Positions 9,438 through 18,419 of a stretch of DNA of 51,408 nt are shown here, piece by piece. Below the pieces are notes generated by a model, which saw nothing but the letters and a program-made list of their open reading frames with translations, did not search any database and was not told where the DNA came from. Made by a program: the position numbers and the translations under genes. The DNA lies in NCBI RefSeq assembly GCF_022829405.1, contig NZ_JAKSXW010000064.1:1-51408 (forward strand), read 5' to 3'. Position 1 is the first letter of the stretch. Each line of letters starts with the position of its first letter. The stretch is from Methylobacterium sp. J-076. Its GTDB lineage: Bacteria; Pseudomonadota; Alphaproteobacteria; Rhizobiales; Beijerinckiaceae.

Positions 9438-10769
9438 TCAGGCCTCGGACGGCGATACGCTCTCTCCGGCGCGGCCGACACCGTGATACGTGAATCCATG
9501 CTGCAATGCGGCAGCAGGGTCGTAGATGTTGCGCAGATCGACCAGGACAGGGCTGCGCATGGAGGCGCGGAGACGCTTGAGATCCAGGGCGCGGAACGCG
9601 TTCCATTCGGTCACGATCACGAGGGCGTCCGCCTCCTGAGCGCAGGAATACGCATCCTCGGCGAAGGAGACCGCCGGAAGCAGCGGCCGGGCCTGCTCCA
9701 TTCCCTCGGGATCGTAGGCCCGCACCCGCGCCCCGGCATCCTGGAGCCCGGCGGCGATGGCGAGGGAGGGCGCCTCGCGCATGTCGTCGGTATCGGGCTT
9801 GAAGGTGAGGCCGAGGAGGGCGACCGTCTTGCCGCGGACGGAGCCGCCGCAGGCGCGGATCACCTTGCGCGCCATGGCCCGCTTGCGCTGGTCGTTGACC
9901 GCCACGACGGTCTCCACGATCCGCAGGGGCATGCCGTGGTCCTGCGCCGTCTTGGCCAGCGCCAGGGTGTCCTTGGGGAAGCAGGAGCCGCCGTAGCCCG
10001 GCCCCGCATGCAGGAACTTCGTGCCGATGCGCCCGTCGAGCCCGATGCCCCGGGCCACGGCCTGCACGTCGGCGCCCACCGCCTCGCACAGGTCCGCCAT
10101 CTCGTTGATGAAGGTGATCTTGACCGCCAGGAACGCGTTGGCGGCGTACTTGGTCAGCTCCGCCGTGCGGCGTCCGGTCACGAGGATCGGCGACGCGTTG
10201 AGGTAGAGCGGGCGGTACACCTCCCGCATCACCGCCTCGGCGCGGGGATCCTCGGTGCCGACGACGATCCGGTCGGGCCGCTTGAAGTCGCCGATGGCGG
10301 CGCCCTCGCGCAGGAACTCGGGGTTCGACACCACGGCGAACTCGGCCTGCGGGGCGGTTTCGCGGATGATCCGCTCCACCTCGTCCCCGGTGCCCACCGG
10401 CACCGTCGATTTGGTGACGACGACCGTGTAGCCCGACAGCGCCGCCGCGATGTCGCGCGCCGCGTCGTGAACGAAGGACAGGTCGGCGAAGCCATCGCCC
10501 CGGCGGGAGGGCGTGCCCACCGCGATGAACACCGCGTCGGCCCCGGCCACCGCCTCGCGCAGTTCGGTGCCGAACGAGAGCCGCCCCTGGCGGACGTTGT
10601 CGTTGACGAGCGCTTCGAGCCCCGGCTCGTAGATCGGCATCCGGCCCGCTTCCAGGGCCGAGATCTTGGCAGGGTCGCGGTCGATACAGACGACGTCGTG
10701 TCCGAAATCGGCAAGGCAGGCACCGGACACGAGCCCGACGTAACCAGCCCCAATCATCGCGATACGCAT
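9438..10769 (-). CDS. ugd: UDP-glucose 6-dehydrogenase
   Basis: 443 aa, usual family length. It oxidises UDP-glucose to UDP-glucuronate with two NAD+, in the cytosol, supplying acidic sugar for exopolysaccharide or lipid glycosylation. The N-terminal Rossmann fold is MRIAMIGAGYVGLVSG; the nucleophile lies in GYGGSCFPKD (Cys263); the C-terminal nucleotide-sugar part contains the TFKPDTDDMREAPS pattern. Start chosen at the ATG (10767-10769) because the Rossmann motif begins there and GGGAG stands just upstream; a longer in-frame extension has no homology-like content. It is divergent from argB with 265 nt between. A role in making glucuronate for the polysaccharide exported by the gene at the left edge is possible but unproven. 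Confidence 0.95.
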   Translation of the reverse strand: MRIAMIGAGYVGLVSGACLADFGHDVVCIDRDPAKISALEAGRMPIYEPGLEALVNDNVRQGRLSFGTELREAVAGADAVFIAVGTPSRRGDGFADLSFVHDAARDIAAALSGYTVVVTKSTVPVGTGDEVERIIRETAPQAEFAVVSNPEFLREGAAIGDFKRPDRIVVGTEDPRAEAVMREVYRPLYLNASPILVTGRRTAELTKYAANAFLAVKITFINEMADLCEAVGADVQAVARGIGLDGRIGTKFLHAGPGYGGSCFPKDTLALAKTAQDHGMPLRIVETVVAVNDQRKRAMARKVIRACGGSVRGKTVALLGLTFKPDTDDMREAPSLAIAAGLQDAGARVRAYDPEGMEQARPLLPAVSFAEDAYSCAQEADALVIVTEWNAFRALDLKRLRASMRSPVLVDLRNIYDPAAALQHGFTYHGVGRAGESVSPSEA

Positions 10770-10841
10770 GCGGATCTCCCGGCAGCCGGCCGGGCGGCGC
10801 GCTGCATCGCAGCATGAGCCGTGAACGGCGCTGGCGCAACC

Positions 10842-10861
10842 GGATCGCGTGATCGCGATCC
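10842..10861. promoter_or_regulatory. Palindrome in the ugd-argB divergent intergenic region
   Basis: Perfect inverted repeat GGATCGCG-TGAT-CGCGATCC (8-bp arms, 4-nt centre). It lies 73 bp upstream of the ugd start and 174 bp upstream of argB, a reasonable place for a dimeric repressor or activator. No T-run follows, so it is not an obvious terminator. Confidence 0.35.
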
Positions 10862-11034
10862 GTTCTGTAGCCGCGCAGCAACACCGCGAAAACACGACGG
10901 TTTTTTGACGGCGGGAACTGGCCCGCCCGGCGGCGATCGGCGCTTCTAAGCCTCGGGCAAGTCCTGTAGAAGCACCCCGCCCCGCAGCCTTCACCCCGCC
11001 GGACCGCCGGTGGGGTTCCCGGCAAAGGACCGCG

Positions 11035-11928
11035 ATGACCGAACTGCCGAACGTGCACGTGCGCGCCGAGATCCTCGCCCAGGCGCTGCCGCACATGCAG
11101 CGCTACGATCAGGAGATCGTGCTCATCAAGTATGGCGGCCATGCGATGGGCGACCCCGAGGCCGCCCAGACCTTCGCGCAGGACGTGGTGCTGCTGGAGC
11201 AATCGGGCCTGAAGCCCCTCGTCGTCCACGGCGGCGGCCCGCAGATCGGCAAGATGCTCGACCGACTCGGCATCCAGTCCGAGTTCCGCGGCGGCCTGCG
11301 CGTCACCGATGCCGCCACCGTCGAGGTGGTGGAGATGGTGCTGGCGGGCTCGATCAACAAACAGCTCGTCGGGTGGATCTCGGGGCAGGGCGGCCGGGCC
11401 ATCGGCCTGTGCGGCAAGGACGGCAACATGGTCCGCGCCCGCCGCGCCATGAAGACGTACCGCGATCCCGAGAGCAACGTCGAGCAGGTGCTCGACCTCG
11501 GCCTCGTGGGCGAGCCGGACCACGTCGAGCGCGGCGTCCTCGACGCGGTGCTGAAGGCGGAGCTGATCCCGGTCCTCGCCCCCGTGGCCTACGGCGCCGA
11601 CGGCCAGACCTACAACGTCAACGCGGACACCTTCGCGGGCGCCATCGCGGGGGCGCTGCGGGCCAAGCGGCTCCTGCTGCTCACCGACGTGCCGGGCGTG
11701 CTCGACAAGGACAAGAAGCTCATCCCGGAACTGACCGTGGAGGATTGCCGCCGGCTCATCGCCGACGGCACCATCACCGGCGGCATGATCCCGAAGATCG
11801 AGACCTGCATGTACGCCCTCGACCGGGGCGTGGAGGCGGTCGTGATCCTCGACGGCAAGGTGAACCACGCCGTGCTGCTGGAGCTCTTCACGAATTACGG
11901 CGCGGGCACCCTGATTCGCCGGGGTTAG
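11035..11928 (+). CDS. argB: Acetylglutamate kinase
   Basis: 297 aa. Phosphorylates N-acetyl-L-glutamate in the second step of arginine biosynthesis. Amino-acid kinase signatures are clear: KYGGHAM near the N-terminus, [10 protein letters not shown] for nucleotide binding, a central [15 protein letters not shown] segment typical of Arg[12 protein letters not shown], and [10 protein letters not shown] near the C-terminus. The N-terminal helix preceding the kinase core resembles the arginine-sensitive hexameric ArgB type, so feedback inhibition is likely but inferred. The start has AAAGGA 6 nt upstream. The next gene follows after 70 nt on the same strand and may be co-transcribed. Confidence 0.96.
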   Translation: MTELPNVHVRAEILAQALPHMQRYDQEIVLIKYGGHAMGDPEAAQTFAQDVVLLEQSGLKPLVVHGGGPQIGKMLDRLGIQSEFRGGLRVTDAATVEVVEMVLAGSINKQLVGWISGQGGRAIGLCGKDGNMVRARRAMKTYRDPESNVEQVLDLGLVGEPDHVERGVLDAVLKAELIPVLAPVAYGADGQTYNVNADTFAGAIAGALRAKRLLLLTDVPGVLDKDKKLIPELTVEDCRRLIADGTITGGMIPKIETCMYALDRGVEAVVILDGKVNHAVLLELFTNYGAGTLIRRG

Positions 11929-11998
11929 GCAACCTCGGCAATTCCGGCGCATTGTCGTCGTCCGGCCCCGGCCGCCCTCTCAGCCCACGAAGGGTCCG

Positions 11999-12733
11999 TT
12001 GTACCGCCCCGCGCAAGACCACTTCACCGCCCCCGAGTCCCGCGGCTTCGCCGGGGTGGATACCTGGGTGTTCGACCTCGACAACACGCTGTACCCGAGC
12101 GACGCCCGGGTCTGGCCGCAGGTCGATGAGCGCATCACCCTGTACGTCATGCGGCTGTACGGGCTCGACGCGATCTCGGCGCGGGCCCTCCAGAAGTATT
12201 TCTACCACCGCTACGGGACGACCCTGAAGGCGCTGATGGTCGAGGAGCAGGTGGACCCCCACGAGTTCCTCGACTTCGCCCACGACATCGACCACTCGAC
12301 CATCAAGCTCGACGTGCCCCTGGGCGCGGCGATCGAGAAGCTGCCGGGGCGCAAGCTGATCCTCACCAACGGCTCGCGCCGCCACGCGGAGAACGTGGCG
12401 GCCAAGCTCGGCATCCTCGACCATTTCGAGGACGTGTTCGACATCGCGGCGGCCGATTTCGTGCCCAAGCCGGAGCGCGCCACCTACGAGCGGTTCCTGA
12501 AGGCCCACGGCGTCGCGCCGAACCGGGCCGCCCTGTTCGAGGACATCGCCCGCAACCTCGCCGTGCCCCACGACCTCGGCATGGCGACGGTGCTCGTCGT
12601 GCCCCGGATCGCGGACCCCTACCGGGAGGCGTTCGAGCAGGAGGCGGTGCGCGAGCCGCACATCGACCACATCACCGACGACCTCGCCGGCTTCCTCGGC
12701 ACCTGCGTGCAGCCGGAGGTCGGCACCGCGTGA
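11999..12733 (+). CDS. HAD-superfamily hydrolase, pyrimidine 5'-nucleotidase type
   Basis: 244 aa. HAD motif I is VFDLDNTLYPSD near residue 25, motif II LTNGSR, and motif III/IV contains PKPERATYERF and FEDIARNL. The LDNTLYP form and the four-helix cap insertion fit the pyrimidine 5'-nucleotidase subfamily (SSM1/SDT1/Phm8-like), which dephosphorylates UMP/CMP or related small phosphates. The start used is TTG at 11999; no nearby in-frame ATG keeps the motif I strand intact, so the exact start is uncertain. Its stop TGA overlaps the GTG start of the following zincin gene (GTGA), indicating coupling. Confidence 0.85.
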   Translation: MYRPAQDHFTAPESRGFAGVDTWVFDLDNTLYPSDARVWPQVDERITLYVMRLYGLDAISARALQKYFYHRYGTTLKALMVEEQVDPHEFLDFAHDIDHSTIKLDVPLGAAIEKLPGRKLILTNGSRRHAENVAAKLGILDHFEDVFDIAAADFVPKPERATYERFLKAHGVAPNRAALFEDIARNLAVPHDLGMATVLVVPRIADPYREAFEQEAVREPHIDHITDDLAGFLGTCVQPEVGTA

Positions 12734-13140
12734 GCGACATCGGATCCCTGCGCGCCCCGGACCTCGCGGAGGTCGAGGCCCTGGCCCACACGGCCTTCGC
12801 CGCCCTGCCGGAGGCCTTCAAGGCCCGGTGCGCCGGGGTGACGATCCACGTCGAGGACTTCCCCGACGACGCGACCCTCCTGGACATGGGTTGCGAGACC
12901 GAGTTCGACCTGCTCGGCCTGTTCCGCGGCGTCGGCCTCGCCCAGTCCGGCGAGGTGGGGACCGGGCAGATGCCCAACGCCGTCTGGCTCTACCGCCGGC
13001 CGATCCTCGATTACTGGGCCGAGCACGACGAGACCCTGGGCGACGTCGTCACCCACGTGCTGGTCCACGAGATCGGCCATCATTTCGGCCTGTCCGACGA
13101 CGACATGGCCCGCATCGAAGCGGCGGCGGGCCCGGGCTGA
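12730..13140 (+). CDS. Small metallopeptidase-like zincin (DUF1025/COG3824 type)
   Basis: 136 aa with GTG start overlapping the upstream stop. The C-terminal part carries the zincin motif LVHEIGHHFGLSDDD: His113, Glu114 and His117, with an Asp after HFGLS as a possible third ligand. The spacing H-E-x-G-H-H-F-G-L-S-D-D-D is the hallmark of a widespread family of short cytosolic metallopeptidase-like proteins of unknown substrate. No signal peptide or membrane segment. Function beyond probable zinc binding is unknown. Confidence 0.8.
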   Translation: MSDIGSLRAPDLAEVEALAHTAFAALPEAFKARCAGVTIHVEDFPDDATLLDMGCETEFDLLGLFRGVGLAQSGEVGTGQMPNAVWLYRRPILDYWAEHDETLGDVVTHVLVHEIGHHFGLSDDDMARIEAAAGPG

Positions 13141-13260
13141 CGGGCATCGACAAGCGCCCCGCTCTCGTGTAGGGAGCCGGCCAACTCACAACGGGATCGC
13201 CGAAATCCTGGTGCCTGCCACCCATACGGGGCGGTGCGGCACAACGGCTGGAGCATTGCC

Positions 13261-13668
13261 ATGAACATCATCGAGCAGCTGGAGCGCGAGGAAGTCGCGC
13301 GCCTTGCCAAGACCATTCCCGATTTCGAGCCGGGCGACACGGTCATCGTGAACGTGCGCGTCAAGGAAGGCGAGCGCAGCCGCGTCCAGGCCTACGAGGG
13401 CGTCTGCATCGCCCGGTCCGGCGGCGGGCTCAATGAGAGCTTCACCGTCCGCAAGATCTCCTACGGCGAGGGCGTCGAGCGCGTGTTCCCGGTCCACTCC
13501 CCGATGATCGATTCGATCAAGGTGGTCCGCCGGGGCAAGGTGCGCCGCGCCAAGCTGTACTACCTGCGCGACCGTCGCGGGAAGTCGGCCCGTATCGTGG
13601 AGCGTGTCGACCGGACGGCCAAGCCCGCCAAGGGCGCCGCCACGAAGGCCCCCACCGCCGCCGAGTGA
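13261..13668 (+). CDS. rplS: 50S ribosomal protein L19
   Basis: 135 aa. L19 sits at the 30S-50S interface. The sequence is typical from [11 protein letters not shown] through [48 protein letters not shown] and the basic C-terminal core [26 protein letters not shown], followed by a lysine/alanine-rich tail of about 20 residues seen in alphaproteobacteria. The ATG at 13261 is chosen over an in-frame upstream one because L19 homologues start MNII. An intrinsic terminator follows within 75 nt. The usual trmD-rimM partners are not next to it. Confidence 0.97.
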   Translation: MNIIEQLEREEVARLAKTIPDFEPGDTVIVNVRVKEGERSRVQAYEGVCIARSGGGLNESFTVRKISYGEGVERVFPVHSPMIDSIKVVRRGKVRRAKLYYLRDRRGKSARIVERVDRTAKPAKGAATKAPTAAE

Positions 13669-13715
13669 TCGCACCGGCATCACGGGGGGCCGCTTGAGCG
13701 GCCTCCCACGCATCG

Positions 13716-13745
13716 CCCGCCCGGCTCCGCCGCGGCGGGTTTTTT
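13716..13745 (+). terminator. Rho-independent terminator of rplS
   Basis: Stem CCCGCC (13716-13721) and GGCGGG (13734-13739) around a GC-rich loop that can extend the pairing, directly followed by six T (13740-13745). It lies 47 nt after the L19 stop on the same strand. Confidence 0.8.
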
Positions 13746-13816
13746 CTTGCGCGAACAGGACGGGGCGCCCAGGAGCGGCACGGGCCGCCAAACAATTGAA
13801 GGTAGCAGCACCGCAG

Positions 13817-13840
13817 CAAATACTACCGGTGAAGTATTTG
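13817..13840. promoter_or_regulatory. AT-rich inverted repeat upstream of a methyltransferase gene
   Basis: CAAATACT (13817-13824) and AGTATTTG (13833-13840) form a perfect 8-bp inverted repeat with an 8-nt spacer ACCGGTGA. Total length 24 bp, in an otherwise GC-rich genome, 66 bp upstream of the methyltransferase start. It looks like a dimeric regulator site; no regulator can be named. Confidence 0.4.
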
Positions 13841-13906
13841 ATTGTGCGACCGAACCCGTGCGATGACCACGCGCAGTGGTGCGTGCGACGGATGGGGAGC
13901 ACGAAG

Positions 13907-14605
13907 ATGGGCCTGTGGCGCGACTTTCAGTGCAATACCGGCCGCACCATCCATAAGTGGAGCCATTACTTTCCGGTCTACGAGCGGCACTTCTCCTCCT
14001 TCATCAATCGCCCGATCACTTTTCTGGAGATCGGATGCGGCGACGGGGGTTCGCTGCAGATGTGGAGACGGTATCTCGGACCCTACGCCCAGTTCGTCGG
14101 CCTCGACATTCGGCCGGAGTGCAAGAATTTCGAAGGCGACCAGATCCAGGTGAGGATCGGCAACCAGGCGGACACGGCGTTCCTCGACGGAATCATCGCT
14201 GAATTTGGCGTTCCGGACATCATCGTGGACGACGGCTCGCACGCGATGAGCGACGTCTGCACGACCTTCTCCCACCTCTACCGGCAGATGCGCAGCACGG
14301 GGGTGTATCTGGTCGAGGACCTCCACACCGCCTACTGGCCGCAATACGGCGGCGGTCTCCGGCGGCAGGGGACCTTCATCGAGATGACGAAGAACCTGAT
14401 CGACGAGCTGAACGCCGACCTCTCCGAGGGCGCGCTGGAGCCCACCGAGTTCACGCGGACGACGAACGCCATCTGCGTCTACAACAGCATCGTCGTCCTC
14501 GAACGCGGCCTGCCCCTGCCGAAGCGATCGCTGTTGGTCGGCTCCACCGGGTATTTCGGTGCACACCCCATCCCCGACGCCGGGGCGGCGCAGCCGGAGG
14601 CCTGA
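13907..14605 (+). CDS. Class I SAM-dependent methyltransferase, CmcI/rhamnosyl O-methyltransferase-like
   Basis: 232 aa. The SAM-binding region reads FLEIGCGDGGSLQMW, then FVGLDIRPECKNF and PDIIVDDGSHAM, a pattern seen in cephalosporin-hydroxylase-like (CmcI) and macrocin/rhamnosyl O-methyltransferases, where the DDGSH aspartates bind a metal. Start: ATG at 13907 has GGGGAG 7 nt upstream; another ATG at 13892 is possible. It stands alone after the rplS terminator, preceded by an AT-rich palindrome. The likely substrate is a sugar hydroxyl on a polysaccharide or lipid, but nothing adjacent fixes it. Confidence 0.75.
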   Translation: MGLWRDFQCNTGRTIHKWSHYFPVYERHFSSFINRPITFLEIGCGDGGSLQMWRRYLGPYAQFVGLDIRPECKNFEGDQIQVRIGNQADTAFLDGIIAEFGVPDIIVDDGSHAMSDVCTTFSHLYRQMRSTGVYLVEDLHTAYWPQYGGGLRRQGTFIEMTKNLIDELNADLSEGALEPTEFTRTTNAICVYNSIVVLERGLPLPKRSLLVGSTGYFGAHPIPDAGAAQPEA

Positions 14606-14618
14606 CCGTCGGCGCCGC

Positions 14619-15812
14619 TCAGCGGCGGAGGGCTTCCAGCACCTTTCCACCGGGGCGGCCGGTGGCGGGCATGCCGAGCTTGCGCTCGATGTCCTTGATG
14701 GCGTCACGGGTCTTCTGGCCGACCTTACCGTCGGCCTCGCCCACGTCGTAGCCCATGCTGGTCAACCGCACCTGGAGGTCCCGGCGCTCGGCCCGGGACA
14801 GGGGCGGATCGTCCGTCGGCCATGCGGCCTGGACGCCCGGCTTGCCGCGCAGGCGGTCCGACAGGACGGCGATGGCGAGCCCGTACGACTCGGCGGCGTT
14901 GTACGAGTAGATCGCGTCGAAGTTCTTCGTCACGAGGAACGCCGGACCGTCCACCCCCGCGGGGGCGATGATCCCGGCCGGGCCTTCGCCGGACAGCGGG
15001 CGCCCGTCGATGCGGGTGACGCCGAGGGACGCCCAATGGGTGAGCGGCTTCTTGTTGCGGCGGCCGGCGGCGGAGGTGTTGAAGCCCGCGGGCAGGCGGA
15101 CCTCGTAGCCCCAGACCTGCCCGTGCTGCCATTTGGCGACGTGCAGGAAGTTCGCCGTGGAGGCGACCGCGTCGGCCACCGAATCGACCACGTCGCGCCG
15201 GCCGTCGCCGTCACCATCGACGGCGAGGCGCTGATAGGTGGTGGGCATGAACTGCGTCTGGCCGAAGGCACCGGCCCAGGAGCCCGTCAGCCGCTCGGGG
15301 GCGATGTCGCCCCGGTCGATGATCTTCAGGGTGGCGATCAGCTCACCCCGGAAGAAGTCCCGGCGGCGGTTGCCGGAGCAGGCGAGGGTGGCCAGCGACT
15401 GCACCAGCGGCGTCTTGCCGAGGTTCTTGCCGAAGTTCGACTCGACCCCCCAGACCGCCGCGATGGTGTAGCGATCGACCCCGTAGCGGGCCTCGGCCCG
15501 GGCGAGGGCATCCCCGTGCTGCCGCATGGCGGCGCGCCCGTCCTCCACCCGCTCGTCGTCCACGAGGGCGGCCATGTAATCCCAGATCGGCGTCTTGAAC
15601 TCGGGCTGCGCCTGCGACAGCTCGATCACCTTGTCGTCGTAGGTGATACCCGAGGTCGCCGCCTCGAAGGCCCTGCCGGACACGCCCGCCACAGCCGCCT
15701 GCGCGCGGATACCGGCGAGGCAGCCGTCAAAATCGGCCCGCGCCGGCAGGCTCGCCAGTCCCGTCAGCAGACCGAGCGCGAGGGCGATCCCTGGTGCGGG
15801 CGAGTGCTGCAT
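14619..15812 (-). CDS. Lytic murein transglycosylase (MltB family) with peptidoglycan-binding domain
   Basis: About 397 aa. A signal peptide (MQHSPAPGIALALGLLTGLA then ARA) sends it to the periplasm. The catalytic SLT domain contains WGVESNFGKN with catalytic Glu124, followed by QTQFMPTTY and DGRRDVVDS, typical of MltB/SltB. The C-terminal ~60 residues (LQVRLTSMGYDVGEADGKVG, then TRDAIKDIERKLG) form a PG_binding_1 domain. It cleaves the MurNAc-GlcNAc bond to 1,6-anhydro products during wall turnover. The start at 15812 gives a clean signal peptide; an in-frame ATG 18 codons upstream would put charged residues first. It converges on the methyltransferase with 13 nt between. Confidence 0.93.
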   Translation of the reverse strand: MQHSPAPGIALALGLLTGLASLPARADFDGCLAGIRAQAAVAGVSGRAFEAATSGITYDDKVIELSQAQPEFKTPIWDYMAALVDDERVEDGRAAMRQHGDALARAEARYGVDRYTIAAVWGVESNFGKNLGKTPLVQSLATLACSGNRRRDFFRGELIATLKIIDRGDIAPERLTGSWAGAFGQTQFMPTTYQRLAVDGDGDGRRDVVDSVADAVASTANFLHVAKWQHGQVWGYEVRLPAGFNTSAAGRRNKKPLTHWASLGVTRIDGRPLSGEGPAGIIAPAGVDGPAFLVTKNFDAIYSYNAAESYGLAIAVLSDRLRGKPGVQAAWPTDDPPLSRAERRDLQVRLTSMGYDVGEADGKVGQKTRDAIKDIERKLGMPATGRPGGKVLEALRR

Positions 15813-15951
15813 TCTGACGATCCTCGGGCCGGTGTTTCTGAATCTCGGCCGGGATTCAGGCGACATGAGGGTTAACGAAGCTTTAGAGATGGCCCCCGAA
15901 GGACCGTCTCAGGCCCCCGCACGGGCGCGGCGCCCGCCGGGGTCCCGGGGT

Positions 15952-16554
15952 TCACGCCCATTCGCGCTCGGCGAGCTTCTTCTCATACGCGTCGATCGCG
16001 GTGCCACGCTCCAGCGTGGTGCCGATCTCGTCGAGCCCGTTCAGCAAGTTGTGCTTCCGGCCGGGCTCGATGTCGAAATGCAGCGTCCCGCCGTCCGGGC
16101 CGCGGATGGTCTGGGCGTCGAGATCGACGGTGAGGGTGGCGTTGGCGCCGCGCTCGGCATCCTCGAACAGCTTCTCCAGATCCTCCGGGGCGACCCGGAT
16201 CGCCAGGATGCCGTTCTTCCCGCAATTGTTGAAGAAGATGTCGGCGAAGCTGGTGGAGATGACGCAGCGGATGCCGAAATCGGCCAACGCCCAGGGGGCG
16301 TGCTCCCGCGACGAGCCGCAGCCGAAATTGTCGCCGACCACGAGGATCTTGGACTGGCGATAGGCCGGCTGGTTGAGGATGAAGTCCGGGTTCTCGGAGC
16401 CGTCCTCCCGGTAGCGCATCTCGGCGAACAGGCTCTTGCCGAGCCCCGTCCGCTTGATCGTCTTGAGGTATTTCGCCGGGATGATCCTGTCGGTGTCGAC
16501 ATTGATCGTCCGCATGGGCGCCGCGACGCCCTCCAGGGTCGTGAACTTGTCCAT
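15952..16554 (-). CDS. leuD: 3-isopropylmalate dehydratase small subunit
   Basis: 200 aa, exact family size. LeuD pairs with LeuC (not in the window) to isomerise 2-isopropylmalate in leucine biosynthesis. Signatures: [52 protein letters not shown] (swivelling-domain substrate site), and [19 protein letters not shown]. The start at 16554 is followed at once by the conserved N-terminus. A short 71-nt gap separates it from the HisA-like gene upstream on the same strand, so a shared transcript is possible. Confidence 0.96.
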   Translation of the reverse strand: MDKFTTLEGVAAPMRTINVDTDRIIPAKYLKTIKRTGLGKSLFAEMRYREDGSENPDFILNQPAYRQSKILVVGDNFGCGSSREHAPWALADFGIRCVISTSFADIFFNNCGKNGILAIRVAPEDLEKLFEDAERGANATLTVDLDAQTIRGPDGGTLHFDIEPGRKHNLLNGLDEIGTTLERGTAIDAYEKKLAEREWA

Positions 16555-16625
16555 CGTCTCTTCGGGAGCTGACCGTGTGTCTGGAATCGCTCCGGTGTAG
16601 CAGCCCTGCGCTCGGCCCGGAAGGT

Positions 16626-17363
16626 TCAGGCCAAACCGGCCGCGTGCTCCCGGCGCAGGGTGCCGTCGTGGAGCGCCGAGGCGACGAGGGCGCCGGCGAG
16701 GCCGCCCTCCGCGAGGGCGCGCAGATCCCCGGGGCCGCGCACGCCCCCCGCCGCGTAGACCCGACGCGCCCCCGCCCGCGCCCGCACGGCGGCGAGTGCG
16801 GGGAGGTCCGGCCCGGCCCCCGCGCCGACCTGGGCCAGAGTCATGGCGATCACGTCCGGCGGCCAGAGGGTGGGGTCGTCGTGCAGGCTGGCAGGCCCGA
16901 GCCGCTCGCCGCCCCGCGTATCGAGGGACAGCACGGCCCCGTCCCCGAGGGCGGTGACGAGGGCGGCATCGTCCTGGCTCTCGGAGCCGATGACCGGTCG
17001 GCCGAGCCCTTCCGCCAGGAACGCCTCCACCGCGGCCGCCGCCGCGAATCCCGCATCGACCCAGAGGCCGATGCCGGGGCAGGCGGCGGCGATGGTGCGC
17101 AGCGATGCGATGTCGGGGGCGCTGCCGTCGATGATGGCGTCGAGGTCGGCGACGTAGAGGAGGCGGGCGGGCCATGCCCGGAGCAGCCCGGCCGCGACGG
17201 CGGCCGGTGCGGAGCCCTTTGCCAAGGGCGTCTCGATCGGGGCATAGGAGGCGCGCTCGCCCCGGCGCGCCCGGACCACGCAGCCCCCGCGCAGGTCCAG
17301 CACCGGAATCACCGCGAAGCCGGCCCTGCCGGCCCCGCTCCCTGAGACGTCGAAGCCCGTCAT
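16626..17363 (-). CDS. HisA/HisF-like TIM-barrel protein linked to C1-cofactor genes
   Basis: 245 aa. The N-terminus [22 protein letters not shown] and the pair [12 protein letters not shown] / [13 protein letters not shown] resemble HisA, but the protein is shorter on the phosphate-binding loops and is found beside a COG1548 gene, as HisA-like proteins are in H4MPT- and methanofuran-containing methylotrophs. The true HisA would be expected in a his operon. It probably acts on a phosphorylated intermediate of methanofuran-type or tetrahydromethanopterin biosynthesis (inference). The start codon is only 6 bp from that of the divergent gene. The reaction is not established from sequence. Confidence 0.72.
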   Translation of the reverse strand: MTGFDVSGSGAGRAGFAVIPVLDLRGGCVVRARRGERASYAPIETPLAKGSAPAAVAAGLLRAWPARLLYVADLDAIIDGSAPDIASLRTIAAACPGIGLWVDAGFAAAAAVEAFLAEGLGRPVIGSESQDDAALVTALGDGAVLSLDTRGGERLGPASLHDDPTLWPPDVIAMTLAQVGAGAGPDLPALAAVRARAGARRVYAAGGVRGPGDLRALAEGGLAGALVASALHDGTLRREHAAGLA

Positions 17364-17369
17364 TCGCGC

Positions 17370-18419
17370 ATGTCGATCCCAAAAACCATCGGGTGGGACC
17401 TCGGCGGGGTCCACGTCAAGGCCGCTCTGATTCGCGACCGGCGGGTCGTGGCGGCCGTGCAGGTGCCATGTCCCCTCTGGCAGGGCCTGCCCGCCCTGGA
17501 CGCCGCCCTGAAGGCCCTGCCGGACTGGGCGCGGGACGAGGCCGTTCACGCGGTCACCATGACCGGGGAACTCACGGATTGCTTCGAAGACCGGGGGGCG
17601 GGCGTTGCCGCCCTGGCGGGCTGGGCCTCCACCCGGCTCGCCGGCCCGGTCCGGATCTTCGCGGGACGCTCCGGCTTCGTCGCCCCGGAGGCGGCGGCGG
17701 CGGCCTCCGCCGACATCGCCTCGGCCAACTGGTACGCCACGGCGGCCCTGATCGGCGGCATCGTGCCCGACGCGCTCCTCGTCGATGTCGGCTCGACCAC
17801 CGCGGACCTGATCCCCATCGCCGCAGGCCGCCCGGCCGCCCTCGGCTACAGCGATGCCGAGCGTCTGGAGACGGGGGAACTCGTCTATACGGGCGTCGTC
17901 CGCACGCCCCTCATCGGGCTCTGCGACCACGCCCCGTTCCGCGGGCGGCGCACCCGGCTGATGACCGAGACCTTCGCCCATATCGCCGACGCCTACCGCA
18001 TCCTCGGAGACCTGCCGCCGGAGGCCGACCAGCAGGGCACGGGCGACCGCAAGGGCAAGTCGGTCGCCGAGAGCGAGACCCGGCTCGCCCGGATCGTCGG
18101 CCGCGACCGGGGGGAGGGCGACGCCGAAGCCTGGAGCGCCCTCGCCCGCCATTTCGCCGAGGCGCAGCTGCGGCTCCTGCACGATGCGGCGGCGGTGCAG
18201 CTGTCGCGCCCCGACATGCCGGCGTCGGCGCCCCTGGTGACCTGCGGGGCGGGGGCGTTCGTGGCCGACCGGCTCGCCGCCCGGCTCGGCCGGCCGCGGA
18301 TGGGTCTCGCCGACCTCCTCGCCCCGCGGGCGAGCGGCGAGGCCGCCGCATCATCCTGGATTTCAATCTGTGGGCCGGCCGTGGCGGTCGGCCTCATCGC
18401 GGAGGACCATGTTCGATGA
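17370..18419 (+). CDS. H4MPT-linked C1 transfer pathway protein (COG1548, MfnF-like; hydantoinase/actin-like ATPase fold)
   Basis: 349 aa. The sugar-kinase/actin-like phosphate motifs are [12 protein letters not shown] at the N-terminus and [15 protein letters not shown] near residue 145; [14 protein letters not shown] is a hallmark of this family. Archaeal members are annotated MfnF, which joins the phosphorylated aminomethylfuran unit to tyramine in methanofuran synthesis. Aerobic methylotrophs that oxidise formaldehyde through H4MPT carry a homologue. I transfer that role by family knowledge only. The gene overlaps the next ORF by ATGA and is divergent from the HisA-like gene; together they form a small cofactor cluster. 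Confidence 0.82.
   Translation: MSIPKTIGWDLGGVHVKAALIRDRRVVAAVQVPCPLWQGLPALDAALKALPDWARDEAVHAVTMTGELTDCFEDRGAGVAALAGWASTRLAGPVRIFAGRSGFVAPEAAAAASADIASANWYATAALIGGIVPDALLVDVGSTTADLIPIAAGRPAALGYSDAERLETGELVYTGVVRTPLIGLCDHAPFRGRRTRLMTETFAHIADAYRILGDLPPEADQQGTGDRKGKSVAESETRLARIVGRDRGEGDAEAWSALARHFAEAQLRLLHDAAAVQLSRPDMPASAPLVTCGAGAFVADRLAARLGRPRMGLADLLAPRASGEAAASSWISICGPAVAVGLIAEDHVR

Noticed and set aside
10913..10945. GGAAC near argB as an EcfG promoter
   Set aside because: No CGTT or GTT at the required 16-17 nt spacing downstream.
9130..11952. Minus-strand 940-residue open frame over ugd and argB
   Set aside because: It runs through the ugd start region and antisense to argB without any motif; ugd and argB themselves are certain.
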